Part shown: positions 52,810 through 61,479 of the stretch, piece by piece | How the letters are laid out: each line of letters starts with the position of its first letter | Position numbering within the stretch: position 1 is the first letter of the stretch | NCBI GenBank assembly: GCA_017528375.1 | Contig: JAFXOY010000149.1 | Location: 1-64,000, forward strand | Source: Clostridia bacterium | Lineage (GTDB): Bacteria > Bacillota > Clostridia > TANB77 > CAG-508 | Direction of reading: 5' to 3' | DNA: 64,000 nt | The notes under the pieces: generated by a model | Database searches by the model: none | Seen by the model: only the letters and a program-made list of their open reading frames with translations | Told to the model about the DNA's origin: nothing | Translations under genes and position numbers: made by a program

Positions 52810-53469
52810 ATGATAACATTAGAAGATATTAAAAAAAATCCAGAAGTACAGCAATTAATTTTAGGTAGTCAAGAAGAATTAAATGCTATGGGATACACAG
52901 AACATTCTTTTAGACATATAGGAATTGTTTCTAATAGAGCAGGAGCGGTTTTAGAGGCGTTAGGCTATGATGAAAGAAGAGTGGAACTAGCTAAAATTGC
53001 AGGATATTTACATGATATAGGAAACTGTGTAAACAGAATTGATCATGCTCATTCAGGGGCAATTCTTGCATATCAAATTTTAAAGGATATGGGAATGGAT
53101 GCAAAAGAAAGAACAGAGATTATGATGGCGATTGGAAATCATGATGAAAAAACAGGAACTGCAGTTAGCGATATCTCGGCAGCCCTGATTTTAGCTGATA
53201 AATCAGATGTTCATAGAGAAAGAGTTGTAAATACTAATTTATCAACGTTTGACAAGCATGACAAAGTTAATTATGCTGTAACAAATTCAAATTTTACAAT
53301 TTCAAAAGAAAACAGAAAAGTAATTTTAGATTTGACAATTGATACCGAAATTTCACCAGTATTAGATTATTTTGAGATATTTATGGACAGAACTATGATG
53401 AGTAAACATGCAGCAAAATTTTTAAATATTTGGTTTGAATTAATAATCAATGATACAAAATTACTTTAA
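52810..53469 (+). CDS. HD-domain phosphohydrolase
   Basis: A 219-residue protein with the HD signature in order: HSFRHIGIV, AGYLHDIGNCVNRIDHAHSGA, IGNHDEKTGT and LILADKSDVHRERV. The metal ligands are H...HD...H...H...D. Such proteins act on nucleotides, cyclic nucleotides or other phosphates. It stands 16 bases before secD, a neighbourhood seen in clostridia. TTGGAGG precedes the ATG. Confidence 0.85.
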   Translation: MITLEDIKKNPEVQQLILGSQEELNAMGYTEHSFRHIGIVSNRAGAVLEALGYDERRVELAKIAGYLHDIGNCVNRIDHAHSGAILAYQILKDMGMDAKERTEIMMAIGNHDEKTGTAVSDISAALILADKSDVHRERVVNTNLSTFDKHDKVNYAVTNSNFTISKENRKVILDLTIDTEISPVLDYFEIFMDRTMMSKHAAKFLNIWFELIINDTKLL

Positions 53470-53485
53470 AATGGGAGGAATAAAA

Positions 53486-54910
53486 GTGAAAAAAGAAGTG
53501 TCTTTAAAAAAGGTTTTAGCAATATTAGTTATAATATTAGTATGTTTAGTTTCTATTGGAGGAATATATAGCAAGGATAAAAATATTATGAAAAATATTT
53601 TGCCTGAGTATGTTTTAGGAATGGATTTAGATACTGATACTCTTATTAAATTAGAAGTAGTAAAAGATGAGGACAATTCTTCAGAAGAAACAGGAGAAAC
53701 AGAAGATAGTAAAGCATCTGAAAGCGAAAATAAAGGACAAGCTAAAGAGGATATTTATACGTTAGATAATTACAAAAAAACTAAAAAAATAATTGAAAAT
53801 AGATTAAAAACAGCTGGAGTTGAACAATACGCAGTTAGACTTGATGAAAATACAGGTTCTATAGTTTTAGAAATTCCAAAAAGTACAGATACAGATATTT
53901 TACAAAATCTATTTACTGTAGGAAAAACAGAAATTAAGTTAGTTAAAAATATAGTAAGTGAAAATTCAGATACTGAATCTGAAAATGATGTCTCAGAAGT
54001 GCAAAATAATGATAATACAGAAACAGTTGAAGAGATTATTGGAGACAGTAATAGTATAAAGAAAATTACAGCAGCTATTGATAATTCATATGAAGGGTAT
54101 GGAATTGGGTCTGTTGTAAAAATAGATGTTGAATTTAATAAAGATATTATAAATAAATTTAAAGAGCTAAAAAATAATGGAGAAAATCAAGCTAATAACA
54201 ACATCCAAATTCTTATTGATGGAAACGCAATTTGTAGCATGGGAGAAAGTGAATTCTTAGAATCAGCTGTAAATGGAACATTGCCTTTAAAATTTGGTGA
54301 TTATACAAAAGATACAGATACTTTAAATAAAACATTAAACAGTGCAAATAGCATTAAAAATATAATGGAAAATGGAAATTTACCATTAGCTTATTCAGTA
54401 CAATATAGTAATGAAATCCATTCAAATATTAATCAATATGGAATTATAAGTGTTTTTGTTGTATTATTAGCAGTTATGTTTATTTATTTGGTAGTTAAAT
54501 ATAAAACTAAAGGTATATTATCAGAGTTAAGCATATTAGGTTTAGGAGCATTTTTATTACTTGTTATAAGATTTACAAAAGTGCAAATATCAATTGCTAC
54601 AATAGTTGCAATTGCAAGTGTACTAATATTACAATTTATTTATTTAATTAAATTATTGAATAATAGTAAAATAAGTTCTAAAGTATTTAATGAAACTACA
54701 ATAGAATTTACAAAGATGTTAATACCTGCTTTCATAGTTAGCGTTATTGGAGCAGTGTTACCAGCGTTAAATGAATCTAAAATAATACCTTTCGGAAATA
54801 TAGTAGAAATAAGCGATTTTGGAATGGTAATATTCTGGGGAATAGTATTATTTGAATTATTTAACAATATTATATCAAGAGCTATTTTAACAAATGCAAA
54901 AAATAAATAA
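53486..54910 (+). CDS. secD: SecD-like protein translocase subunit (divergent)
   Basis: A 474-residue protein. An N-terminal helix is followed by EYVLGMDLDTDTLIKLEV (the SecD GxDLxGG region, without the Gly pair) and an acidic insert. The P1 part YKKTKKIIENRLKTAGVEQYAVRLDE to IVLEIPKSTDTD is typical. The C-terminal part has about five or six membrane helices (INQYGIISVFVVLLAVMFIYL onward). GTG at 53486 is chosen because GGGAGG lies 7 bases before it. SecD with SecF uses the proton gradient to pull exported proteins. The membrane half is poorly conserved. Confidence 0.75.
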   Translation: MKKEVSLKKVLAILVIILVCLVSIGGIYSKDKNIMKNILPEYVLGMDLDTDTLIKLEVVKDEDNSSEETGETEDSKASESENKGQAKEDIYTLDNYKKTKKIIENRLKTAGVEQYAVRLDENTGSIVLEIPKSTDTDILQNLFTVGKTEIKLVKNIVSENSDTESENDVSEVQNNDNTETVEEIIGDSNSIKKITAAIDNSYEGYGIGSVVKIDVEFNKDIINKFKELKNNGENQANNNIQILIDGNAICSMGESEFLESAVNGTLPLKFGDYTKDTDTLNKTLNSANSIKNIMENGNLPLAYSVQYSNEIHSNINQYGIISVFVVLLAVMFIYLVVKYKTKGILSELSILGLGAFLLLVIRFTKVQISIATIVAIASVLILQFIYLIKLLNNSKISSKVFNETTIEFTKMLIPAFIVSVIGAVLPALNESKIIPFGNIVEISDFGMVIFWGIVLFELFNNIISRAILTNAKNK

Positions 54911-54930
54911 ATTGAAAGAGGGATTGGAAC

Positions 54931-55563
54931 ATGAAAAATAAAATTTTATTAGGATTAGCAATTGTAATTCTTATTGGCACTATAATTATTGCTACTGTAG
55001 GATTTAATGTTGATTCAAGCTATAAAGGTTATAATCTAATAAATGTAAAAATTGGACAAAGTTTTAATATTAGTGATATAAAAAATATTACAAATGAAGT
55101 ATTTGGAAAATCAAAAGTAGAAATTCAAAAAGCAGGAGATTTCAATGACAATGTTGTTATTAAAGTTTCTGAAGATGTAACTAATGAACAAAAAGAATCA
55201 TTAAATACAAAAATAAATGAAAAATATGGAGTAGAAAACACTGTAGATAGTATAGATGTTAATTATATTCCAAGATTTAGACTACTTGATGTAGTAAAAC
55301 CTTATGTAATTCCATTATTAATTTCTACTGTCATAATATTAGTGTATATGGCTATTAGATTTAGAAAAATTGGAGTTTCAAAAGTTTTATATCAAGCAAT
55401 AGTTTTAACAGGTTTAGCTGAATTATTATATTTTTCAATAATAGCTATAACAAGATATCCATTAAATAGATTGGTAATGCCAGTTGCAGTTGTTATTTAC
55501 ATTATAATTCTTACTGTTCTAACAGGAATGTTTGAAAAACAATTAAAAATTGATGAAAAATAA
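54931..55563 (+). CDS. secF: SecF-like protein translocase subunit (short)
   Basis: A 210-residue protein, well short of usual SecF (about 290-310). One N-terminal helix (ILLGLAIVILIGTIIIATV), a small external domain with VKIGQSFNISDIKNITNEVFG and VNYIPRFRLLDVVKP, and only three more helices are seen. The DFxGG motif after helix 1 is replaced by SSYKGYNLINV. Position directly after secD and the overall order support SecF. It may be a reduced but working subunit, or the pair may have a changed role. Confidence 0.65.
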   Translation: MKNKILLGLAIVILIGTIIIATVGFNVDSSYKGYNLINVKIGQSFNISDIKNITNEVFGKSKVEIQKAGDFNDNVVIKVSEDVTNEQKESLNTKINEKYGVENTVDSIDVNYIPRFRLLDVVKPYVIPLLISTVIILVYMAIRFRKIGVSKVLYQAIVLTGLAELLYFSIIAITRYPLNRLVMPVAVVIYIIILTVLTGMFEKQLKIDEK

Positions 55564-55583
55564 GTTTTGAACTTTATAAACCA

Positions 55584-55627
55584 AAAAAAGACATTATGAA
55601 TATTATATATTATAGTGTCTTTTTTTG
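55584..55627 (+). terminator. Terminator after secF
   Basis: AAAAAAGACA with TTAT pairs with TATAGTGTCTTTTTT (imperfect A/T-rich middle) and ends in a T-run. Confidence 0.7.
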
Positions 55628-55646
55628 TGCTTTCAGGAGGTGTATG

Positions 55647-55985
55647 ATGAAAAAGTTAATTTATAAATTGAAGAATAGATTTTTACGTTCTTGCGGAAAT
55701 GATATAAATTATAATGTTATGCAAAAGATGATTAGGGAGAATAGAGGAGTTATTGTAGTAGATGTAAGAACCAGGGATGAATATATGTATAATCATCTAC
55801 AAGGAGCGGTAAATGTGCCTTTACATGAGATTAATCAAAAGATTTCAAGATATGTTAAAAGTAAAAATGATGTTATTATTGTGTATTGTGAATATGGTGG
55901 TAGAAGTAAAAAGGCTTGTGGTAAGTTGCAAAAGATGGGGTATGTCAATGTGTATAATTTGGATGGTGGAATTGAAGCTATATAA
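55647..55985 (+). CDS. Rhodanese-like protein
   Basis: A 112-residue single-domain rhodanese: VIVVDVRTRDEYMYNHLQGAVNVP and the active-site loop VYCEYGGRSKKAC with the catalytic Cys, then YVNVYNLDGGIEAI. It carries sulfane sulfur in the cytoplasm. AGGAGGTG precedes two adjacent ATGs (55644, 55647); the second has better spacing. Its 3' end abuts the 39-bp palindrome. Confidence 0.88.
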   Translation: MKKLIYKLKNRFLRSCGNDINYNVMQKMIRENRGVIVVDVRTRDEYMYNHLQGAVNVPLHEINQKISRYVKSKNDVIIVYCEYGGRSKKACGKLQKMGYVNVYNLDGGIEAI

Positions 55986-55990
55986 GGTGG

Positions 55991-56131
55991 AAAAAATCAA
56001 AAAAGGAGCAAAATATATTAACATGAAGTTCGCTTACTGGCGTGCCGGGTGTTGTGGAAGACTTTGGTGGGGAGCGCCAAACTGCGCGCTCTACTTCATG
56101 TTAATATATTTTGCTCCTTTTTTGATTTTTT
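55991..56131. repeat. 39-bp perfect inverted repeat with a GC-rich 63-nt loop
   Basis: Arms 55991-56029 and 56093-56131 are perfect complements (GGAGCAAAATATATTAAC at the centre of the left arm, poly-A/T at the outer ends). The loop 56030-56092 is about 62% G+C by count, far above its surroundings, and has further pairing potential (GGCGTGCC with GGGGAGCGCC). The element fills the space between the rhodanese stop and the stop of the convergent glycosyltransferase. It can act as a terminator for both, but the loop points to a mobile palindromic element or a structured RNA. Confidence 0.85.
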
Positions 56132-56135
56132 CTTT

Positions 56136-57092
56136 TTATTTTAAATTGGTTTCTTTTTCTCCATTGTATGTATCTACAAAGTAAATTGGTCTATGTTTTG
56201 TTTCGTAAAAGGCTCTTCCTAAGTATTCACCAATAACACCTAAGAAAATTAATTGGATTCCTCCTAAGAATAGCATTACTACCATTGTAGAGGCGTAACC
56301 TGGAACATCTACTCCAGATATAATTGTTTTTAGTATTATAACTAGCATATAGATAAATCCTGCTAATGATACTAAAACACCGATTATTGCAGACCATCTA
56401 AGTGGTGCAGTAGTAAATGAAGTTATACCATCAATAGATAAGTCTATTAATTTTTTATAATTCCATTTTGTTTGACCAGCAGCACGAGGATCTCTGTCAT
56501 ATAAAAGTTCTTTTTTATTATAACCAATCCAGCTAAATAGACCTTTTGTATATCTTTGAGATTCTCTTATTTGTTTTAAAGCTTCAACACAACGTCTATC
56601 TAATAATCTGAAATCTCCAGTATCTTTTTGAATTTCTATTTTAGTTACACTTTGTAGAGTTTTATAATACATTTTTGATGTGAATTTTTTTAACCAAGTT
56701 TCACCTTTTCTAGATTTTCTTTTAGCATAAACATCATCATAACCTTGTTCCCAATATTTTATCATATCTGGAATAAGTTCTGGTGGATCTTGTAAGTCAG
56801 CATCTATGATAATTACAGCATCACCTTTTGCATAATCTAATCCAGCAATCATTGCAGTTTCTTTACCAAAGTTTCTAGATAGATTAACATAGCATATTCT
56901 TTTGTCCACACTACGTAAATCTTTTATAATGTTTAAGGTATTATCTTTACTTCCGTCATTTACAAAAAGAATTTCAAAGTCATAATTTGTAACTGTATTC
57001 ATTAAATTTAATAATCTGTCATATAACATACTTAAGACATCTTGTTCGTTATAAGCTGGAACAAGAATGGTTATTAATTTCTTATTTTCCAT
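56136..57092 (-). CDS. GtrB/DPM1-like family 2 glycosyltransferase
   Basis: A 318-residue protein. The GT-A domain has ITILVPAYNEQDVLSMLYD, FVNDGSKDNT, NLSRNFGKETAMIAGLDYAKGD, IIDADLQDPPELI and GDFRLLDRRC. Two C-terminal membrane helices (near residues 230-255 and 265-290) follow, with GEYLGRAFYETKHRP at the end. This is the layout of enzymes such as GtrB, YkcC and ArnC that move a sugar onto undecaprenyl phosphate. The acceptor sugar cannot be told. AGGAGG precedes the ATG. It faces away from rluA with overlapping promoters. Confidence 0.9.
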   Translation of the reverse strand: MENKKLITILVPAYNEQDVLSMLYDRLLNLMNTVTNYDFEILFVNDGSKDNTLNIIKDLRSVDKRICYVNLSRNFGKETAMIAGLDYAKGDAVIIIDADLQDPPELIPDMIKYWEQGYDDVYAKRKSRKGETWLKKFTSKMYYKTLQSVTKIEIQKDTGDFRLLDRRCVEALKQIRESQRYTKGLFSWIGYNKKELLYDRDPRAAGQTKWNYKKLIDLSIDGITSFTTAPLRWSAIIGVLVSLAGFIYMLVIILKTIISGVDVPGYASTMVVMLFLGGIQLIFLGVIGEYLGRAFYETKHRPIYFVDTYNGEKETNLK

Positions 57093-57122
57093 AATATTCC
57101 TCCTTTAGTGGATACATGTATA

Positions 57123-57164
57123 ATTATAACATATTTTGACAATATTGTACAATAATTATATAAT
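57123..57164. promoter_or_regulatory. Overlapping divergent promoters
   Basis: Plus strand (rluA-like gene): TTGACA (57136-57141), 17 bp, TATAAT (57159-57164). Minus strand (glycosyltransferase): TTGTAC (57147-57152), 18 bp, TATAAT (57123-57128). The two overlap, so they should compete. The plus promoter leaves only 6 bases before ATG 57171. Confidence 0.72.
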
Positions 57165-57170
57165 AATAAC

Positions 57171-58046
57171 ATGAGAATTATAAAAGTAAATGAAAAATAT
57201 AATGGAAAAAAATTAAGCAATTTTTTATTTGATAACTTTGATGGGTTAATAAATAATACATTTAACAAAGCTTTAAGAAAAAAAGATATTAGAATAAATG
57301 ATGTTAGGGTTTCTGAAAACAAGACTGTATATGAAGGAGATGAAGTAAAAGTATATATAGTTGATGAATTTTTATTTAAAAATGAGAATATTTCAGAAAT
57401 TGAAATTGTTTATGAAGATGAGAATATAGTTGTGTTCAACAAACCAACTGATATCGAAGTTACAGGTGAAAAATCTGTGGAAAAGTATGCTGAAAATTTG
57501 TATAAAAATCAGTTTATTAAACCATGCCATAGATTAGATAGAAACACAACTGGTCTTGTGATGTTTGCAAAAAATGAAGAAAGCTTAAATATTTTATTGG
57601 ACATGTTTAAAAATCAAAAAATCGAAAAGCATTATAGATGTGTGGTAGTTGGAATTCCAAAACAGGAAGAAAAAGTGCTTGAAGCATATCTATTTAAGGA
57701 TAATAAAAAAGCAATGGTATATATTTCTGATGAGCCTAAAACTGGGTACAGAAAAATAATTACATCATATAAGATTATAAAAAAAGATTATGATAAAAAT
57801 CTTTCTTTGTTAGATATTGAATTACATACTGGTAGAACACATCAAATTAGAGCTCATATGGCTTATATTGGACATCCAATATTGGGAGATGGTAAATATG
57901 GTGTTAACAGTATTAATAAAATATTTAAGGCAAAAAATCAACAATTATGTAGTTACAGCTTAACGTTTGATCTGAATGGAGAAAATAATAGGCTTTCGTA
58001 TTTAAATAATAAAACGATTAAACTAAAAAAATGTGACTTACTATAA
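57171..58046 (+). CDS. RluA-family pseudouridine synthase
   Basis: A 291-residue enzyme that isomerises uridine in rRNA or tRNA. The N-terminal S4-like domain has NNTFNKALRKKDIRINDVRV. The catalytic block is CHRLDRNTTGLVMFAKN with the catalytic Asp, followed by HYRCVVVG, ELHTGRTHQIRAHMAYIGHPILGD. The start ATG has no Shine-Dalgarno site and lies 7 bases from the -10 box, so the mRNA may be leaderless. The exact member (RluC/D, YlyB or YhcT type) is not determined. Confidence 0.9.
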   Translation: MRIIKVNEKYNGKKLSNFLFDNFDGLINNTFNKALRKKDIRINDVRVSENKTVYEGDEVKVYIVDEFLFKNENISEIEIVYEDENIVVFNKPTDIEVTGEKSVEKYAENLYKNQFIKPCHRLDRNTTGLVMFAKNEESLNILLDMFKNQKIEKHYRCVVVGIPKQEEKVLEAYLFKDNKKAMVYISDEPKTGYRKIITSYKIIKKDYDKNLSLLDIELHTGRTHQIRAHMAYIGHPILGDGKYGVNSINKIFKAKNQQLCSYSLTFDLNGENNRLSYLNNKTIKLKKCDLL

Positions 58047-58158
58047 TTTATATTATAATAAAGTACAACTTTCAAAACTCCTTTTTTACGAATACTATAT
58101 GTATAACTAACAAAATTTTAGTAGATAATATACATATGCGTAAGAAAGGGGTTTTTTA

Positions 58159-59004
58159 ATGAAATCATTTTGTATAAAAAATAACAATAAACAAATATTA
58201 GATTATCTACTAGCTGAATTTCAAAATATGAATATAGAAAATACTTATATTTCACAAAATAGTTTTAAATATTACCAAAACATAATAGTACATTATACAG
58301 GAAAAAACGAGAATGTATTTATATACAAGTTGTCCGAAATTATAACTAATTGCATTATGAAGTTTTATGAAAAAAATATAGTCAAAAGAGTAATAAATTC
58401 GGACTATTTTTATTTTGATGTAAGAGAAAAAAAGGTAATAAATAATAATTGCTATGAACTTTTGAATGATGAACAATCGAATGATTTTTTAAAAAGAAAA
58501 GAAAAAATCTTAAGCTGTTTAATAGAATATATTTCTGAGCATAAATTTTTTATTTTAGATGGTTTCGTTAATTTTAGATTATTCGAATACAATTCTTTAA
58601 TAGAAGAGTGCGTAGATTGTGCGGTTAATAAATTTATAATAGATAAAGAGTATAAAGAATTTATTGAATTACTGCGAGGCTATATAAATTCACAGAAAAC
58701 TAGATCAGAAACAATTCATGTTATTTACTCTAATTCTGAACCAATATTGATGGATGAAAAACAAAATATTTTGGTTTATGAAAATCAATTTGAGCATCCA
58801 AAATATTTATCTGATATAACGTTTTCGTCTAAAGATTATTGCTTAAATGCATTACTAAATTTACTTCCAAAGAAAATAATTGTGCATTTATTAGTGGATG
58901 AGGATGAATTCATTGAAACTTTAAGACTCATATTTCAAAATAGATTAATGATATGTAAAGAGTGTAATATATGCAAAACATTTACATTATTAAATGTACA
59001 CTGA
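58159..59004 (+). CDS. ytxC: Sporulation protein YtxC-like
   Basis: A 281-residue protein resembling YtxC: EYISEHKFFILDGFVNFRLFEYN, CVDCAVNKFIIDKEYKEFIELLRGYI, ETIHVIYSNSE and ALLNLLPKKIIVHL. The N-terminal half is less conserved. YtxC is a conserved but poorly understood sporulation protein. The last residues contain CKECNIC, which could bind metal. AAAGGGG precedes the ATG. Single gene. Confidence 0.82.
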   Translation: MKSFCIKNNNKQILDYLLAEFQNMNIENTYISQNSFKYYQNIIVHYTGKNENVFIYKLSEIITNCIMKFYEKNIVKRVINSDYFYFDVREKKVINNNCYELLNDEQSNDFLKRKEKILSCLIEYISEHKFFILDGFVNFRLFEYNSLIEECVDCAVNKFIIDKEYKEFIELLRGYINSQKTRSETIHVIYSNSEPILMDEKQNILVYENQFEHPKYLSDITFSSKDYCLNALLNLLPKKIIVHLLVDEDEFIETLRLIFQNRLMICKECNICKTFTLLNVH

Positions 59005-59073
59005 AAAATTTGATTAATTTTATAATATATGATAATATACAAAATATAATTTATAATATTTAAGGAGTAAAAT

Positions 59074-59646
59074 ATGAGTTTATTAAAAAAATTAGGATAT
59101 GATAGAAAAAACGATGTGTTAGAATTTAACAATAAACGTTCTTGTGGTTTATGGTTACTTTTAATAGGATTAGTGTTAGCAATTTCACTTGCATGTGGAG
59201 GAGATTTTTATATTAATCCTTTTGTTTTTATGGCTGGATATTACATTTGTTTTTACATAGCTAATATAAACAAAAAAGTAAGACAATATTTTTCAAACGG
59301 CAAATTTTCAAAATTTCAAATCAAAATAGTATATATTTCAATTGCATTACTATTTATACTGATGTTTCTAATTGCTGGACCATTTTTTGCGGGTTTTAGA
59401 TGGAAATATATTTGGTTGGGTGTGCTATTAGCAACTGGAATACATTTTTTAATTTTATACTATACACATGGTAAATCAATGTTATTGATAGGAATTCTAT
59501 GCTCAATTAATGCAGTTTTAGGATATATCTTAAAAGATGTGCCATTTGTTTATTTTGGAGCTGTAGATGCTATAATTAAAGTATTATTTGGATTATATTT
59601 ATTGTTTTTATCAAAACCAAGTACTTCAAAAAAATATATTAAATAA
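59074..59646 (+). CDS. Hypothetical polytopic membrane protein
   Basis: A 190-residue protein with about six membrane helices: LWLLLIGLVLAISLAC, PFVFMAGYYICFYI, IVYISIALLFILMFLIAG, YIWLGVLLATGIHFLILYY, MLLIGILCSINAVLGYI and a last helix ending FGLYLLFLSK. The THGKS motif between helices 4 and 5 is distinctive. It may belong to a DUF family of gut clostridia, but I cannot name it with confidence. AAGGAG precedes the ATG. It is followed after 14 bases by the Gly-zipper gene. Confidence 0.7.
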   Translation: MSLLKKLGYDRKNDVLEFNNKRSCGLWLLLIGLVLAISLACGGDFYINPFVFMAGYYICFYIANINKKVRQYFSNGKFSKFQIKIVYISIALLFILMFLIAGPFFAGFRWKYIWLGVLLATGIHFLILYYTHGKSMLLIGILCSINAVLGYILKDVPFVYFGAVDAIIKVLFGLYLLFLSKPSTSKKYIK

Positions 59647-59660
59647 AGGGAGAGATTTAT

Positions 59661-60155
59661 ATGGAACAATTTGATAGCTTAGAAAAAGTAAAAAATTATT
59701 TTAGACAAGCAACAGGAGAAGAAAACAATGATGCTTGTTATTTAGTTGCATTAGTAGATACTTCAAGTGACGCAGCAATTATTGGAGGAATTCTCGGAGG
59801 AGCTGTTGGAGGAGCTATTGGAGGAATGGTAGCTGGAATGCAACAACAATATGATGGTTATTTATTAATGCAAACAAATGATGGATTTGGATTAATACCA
59901 TTAATTCGTGATGGAATTGCATGGGTAAATCCATATGCTAAATTACAAGTTCATCCAGAAAAATATTTCTTTGTAAATAATTCAGATATTAAAGAATTTA
60001 AGATTCAAAAAGTTAATATGGGAACTGGAAGAAGAATTACAATTGAATTAAATAATAAACAAAAAATTAGAGTAGTTGCTAATAAAAGAGATAAACATCT
60101 TCCATTTTTAAAAGAATGTATTGAAAAAATTTGTGAGAGAAATAATTGCAAATAA
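59661..60155 (+). CDS. Hypothetical protein with Gly-zipper segment
   Basis: A 164-residue protein. Residues about 38-62 (AAIIGGILGGAVGGAIGGMVAG) form a Gly-zipper or short membrane hairpin. The C-terminal half is a PH-like or bPH domain look: FVNNSDIKEFKIQKVNMGTGRRITIEL then KIRVVANKRDKHLPFLKECIEKI. AAGGGAG precedes the ATG. Function unknown; probably cotranscribed with the membrane gene before it. Confidence 0.7.
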   Translation: MEQFDSLEKVKNYFRQATGEENNDACYLVALVDTSSDAAIIGGILGGAVGGAIGGMVAGMQQQYDGYLLMQTNDGFGLIPLIRDGIAWVNPYAKLQVHPEKYFFVNNSDIKEFKIQKVNMGTGRRITIELNNKQKIRVVANKRDKHLPFLKECIEKICERNNCK

Positions 60156-60172
60156 AAACAATAAAAAGATAT

Positions 60173-60203
60173 AAAGTCCTTCAAAATGAAGGGCTTTTTT
60201 TGC
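60173..60203 (+). terminator. Rho-independent terminator
   Basis: AAAGTCCTTCA and TGAAGGGCTTT (60173-60197, one G-U), then TTTT. Confidence 0.8.
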
Positions 60204-60232
60204 TTGAATAAAATAGGAAAATATGTTAAAAT
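60204..60232 (+). promoter_or_regulatory. Promoter for the 60270-62304 genes
   Basis: TTGAAT (60204-60209), 17-bp spacer, TAAAAT (60227-60232). Confidence 0.6.
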
Positions 60233-60269
60233 ATAGAAAACATTTTTTAAAGCAAGGAACGTGATTCTA

Positions 60270-60659
60270 ATGAGAAAAATAATAATAGCAAGTAGTGCAA
60301 AGTTTTATAAAGAAGCTTTAGAATTGAAAGAAGAGTTAGAAAAGAAAGATTACAGTGTAATAGATTATGTGAAAAATATAAATGTAAAAAATGAAAAAGA
60401 GTATAAAGCTGCTTATGAAAGATTTTATAATAGTTTAAGAAATACAGACGATTTACTTTTATTAAATTTAGATAAAAAAGGAATAGAAGGTTATATAGGT
60501 TATGAATCTTTTGCAGAATTAAGTAACTTAGTTGTAAAGAAAATACAAGAAGATGATAATCATAAAATATATATCTATAAAATGCCAAGTAAAGAAGTTG
60601 GGTGCTATGATGAAATAATGCACTTTTTAAAACTTGGTTATATTGAATTATATAAATAA
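60270..60659 (+). CDS. Nucleoside 2-deoxyribosyltransferase-like fold protein
   Basis: A 129-residue protein beginning MRKIIIASSAKFYKEALELKEELEKKDYSVI and continuing NTDDLLLLNLDKKGIEGYIGYESFAEL. This matches small NDT-like proteins with the pattern SSAxF...LxxxG...SDAxxVLNxxKxGxxNYIG. In the common form GG follows YI; here it is GY. These proteins share the fold of nucleoside deoxyribosyltransferases, but activity is unproven. AAGGAACGTGA precedes ATG 60270. Confidence 0.65.
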   Translation: MRKIIIASSAKFYKEALELKEELEKKDYSVIDYVKNINVKNEKEYKAAYERFYNSLRNTDDLLLLNLDKKGIEGYIGYESFAELSNLVVKKIQEDDNHKIYIYKMPSKEVGCYDEIMHFLKLGYIELYK

Positions 60660-60680
60660 AGAAAGGATAAAGTGATAAAA

Positions 60681-61448
60681 ATGAAATTTGAAGAAATGGG
60701 ATTAATGAGTGGGAAGAAATTAATGCTTCTTCCAGGAACATGTTGTGACTGGCAAACAAATTTTGGTAGTGTTATATCAAAATTATCAGAAAAATATCAT
60801 CTTATTTGTGTTAATTATGATGGATTTGATGGAAGCAAAGAAATTTTTCCGGATATAATAACAGTTACAGAAAAAATTGAAAAATATATTATAGATAATC
60901 ATGGGGGACGAGTTGATGGTGCTATTGGATCATCACTTGGATCTAGTTTTGTTGGACAATTAATTCAAAGAAAAAATATTCATATTGATCATGGAATATT
61001 TGGTAGCCCAGATTTGGACCAAAGCGGAAAATTATTTGCAAAACTTCAATCAATGTTGATTGTACCATTACTTGCCGGTTTTTCTGGAAATGAAAAGAAA
61101 AGAAAAAGAAGTAAGAAATTGCTTATGAAAATATTTTTGATGAGTGATGAGACTGCAGAAAAGTTTATTACTTGTTTTGAAAAATTTAATCCGAAATCAA
61201 TAAGAAATGAGTATTATACTGATTTGGTTACATATCTTGAAGATGATATAAATGTAGAGCATACAAAAGCACACTTTATATATGCAAATAAAATGGGTAA
61301 AAAATATTTGAAACGTTATAAGAAATACTTTCACAACCCGGATATTCGAGAGTTCAACATGCAACATGAGCAATGGCTTTTTGGAGAGGAAGAATACGCT
61401 ACTCCTGTGCTTGATGTAATAGATGAATTTATGGAATCTAGTATTTAA
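60681..61448 (+). CDS. Alpha/beta-hydrolase-like protein
   Basis: A 255-residue protein with a hydrolase opening KKLMLLPGTCCDWQTNFGSVI and the nucleophile elbow GAIGSSLGSSFVGQLIQ (GSSLG). The C-terminal EQWLFGEEEYATPVLDVI may hold the catalytic His/Asp region (HEQWL). The substrate is unknown. ATG 60681 is preferred to GTG 60672 by the AAAGGAT site. It stands 21 bases after the NDT-like gene; the next gene is a second hydrolase. Confidence 0.75.
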   Translation: MKFEEMGLMSGKKLMLLPGTCCDWQTNFGSVISKLSEKYHLICVNYDGFDGSKEIFPDIITVTEKIEKYIIDNHGGRVDGAIGSSLGSSFVGQLIQRKNIHIDHGIFGSPDLDQSGKLFAKLQSMLIVPLLAGFSGNEKKRKRSKKLLMKIFLMSDETAEKFITCFEKFNPKSIRNEYYTDLVTYLEDDINVEHTKAHFIYANKMGKKYLKRYKKYFHNPDIREFNMQHEQWLFGEEEYATPVLDVIDEFMESSI

Positions 61449-61479
61449 AAGTAAAATATTTTTGTAGAGGAAGGTAAGT

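Noticed and set aside
55991..56131. Palindrome as a whole-genome-amplification chimera
   Set aside because: A chimera would give long inverted flanks; here the symmetry stops after 39 bp and intact, unrelated genes stand on both sides. Long reads would still be a good check.
55813..56184. Plus-strand frame of 123 codons overlapping the rhodanese and the 39-bp palindrome
   Set aside because: It lies in another frame of the rhodanese, reads through the palindrome and into the antisense of the glycosyltransferase, and has no ribosome site.
60247..60759. Minus-strand frame of 170 codons rich in Leu, Tyr and His
   Set aside because: Antisense of the NDT-like gene; composition is typical of reversed AT-rich coding sequence.
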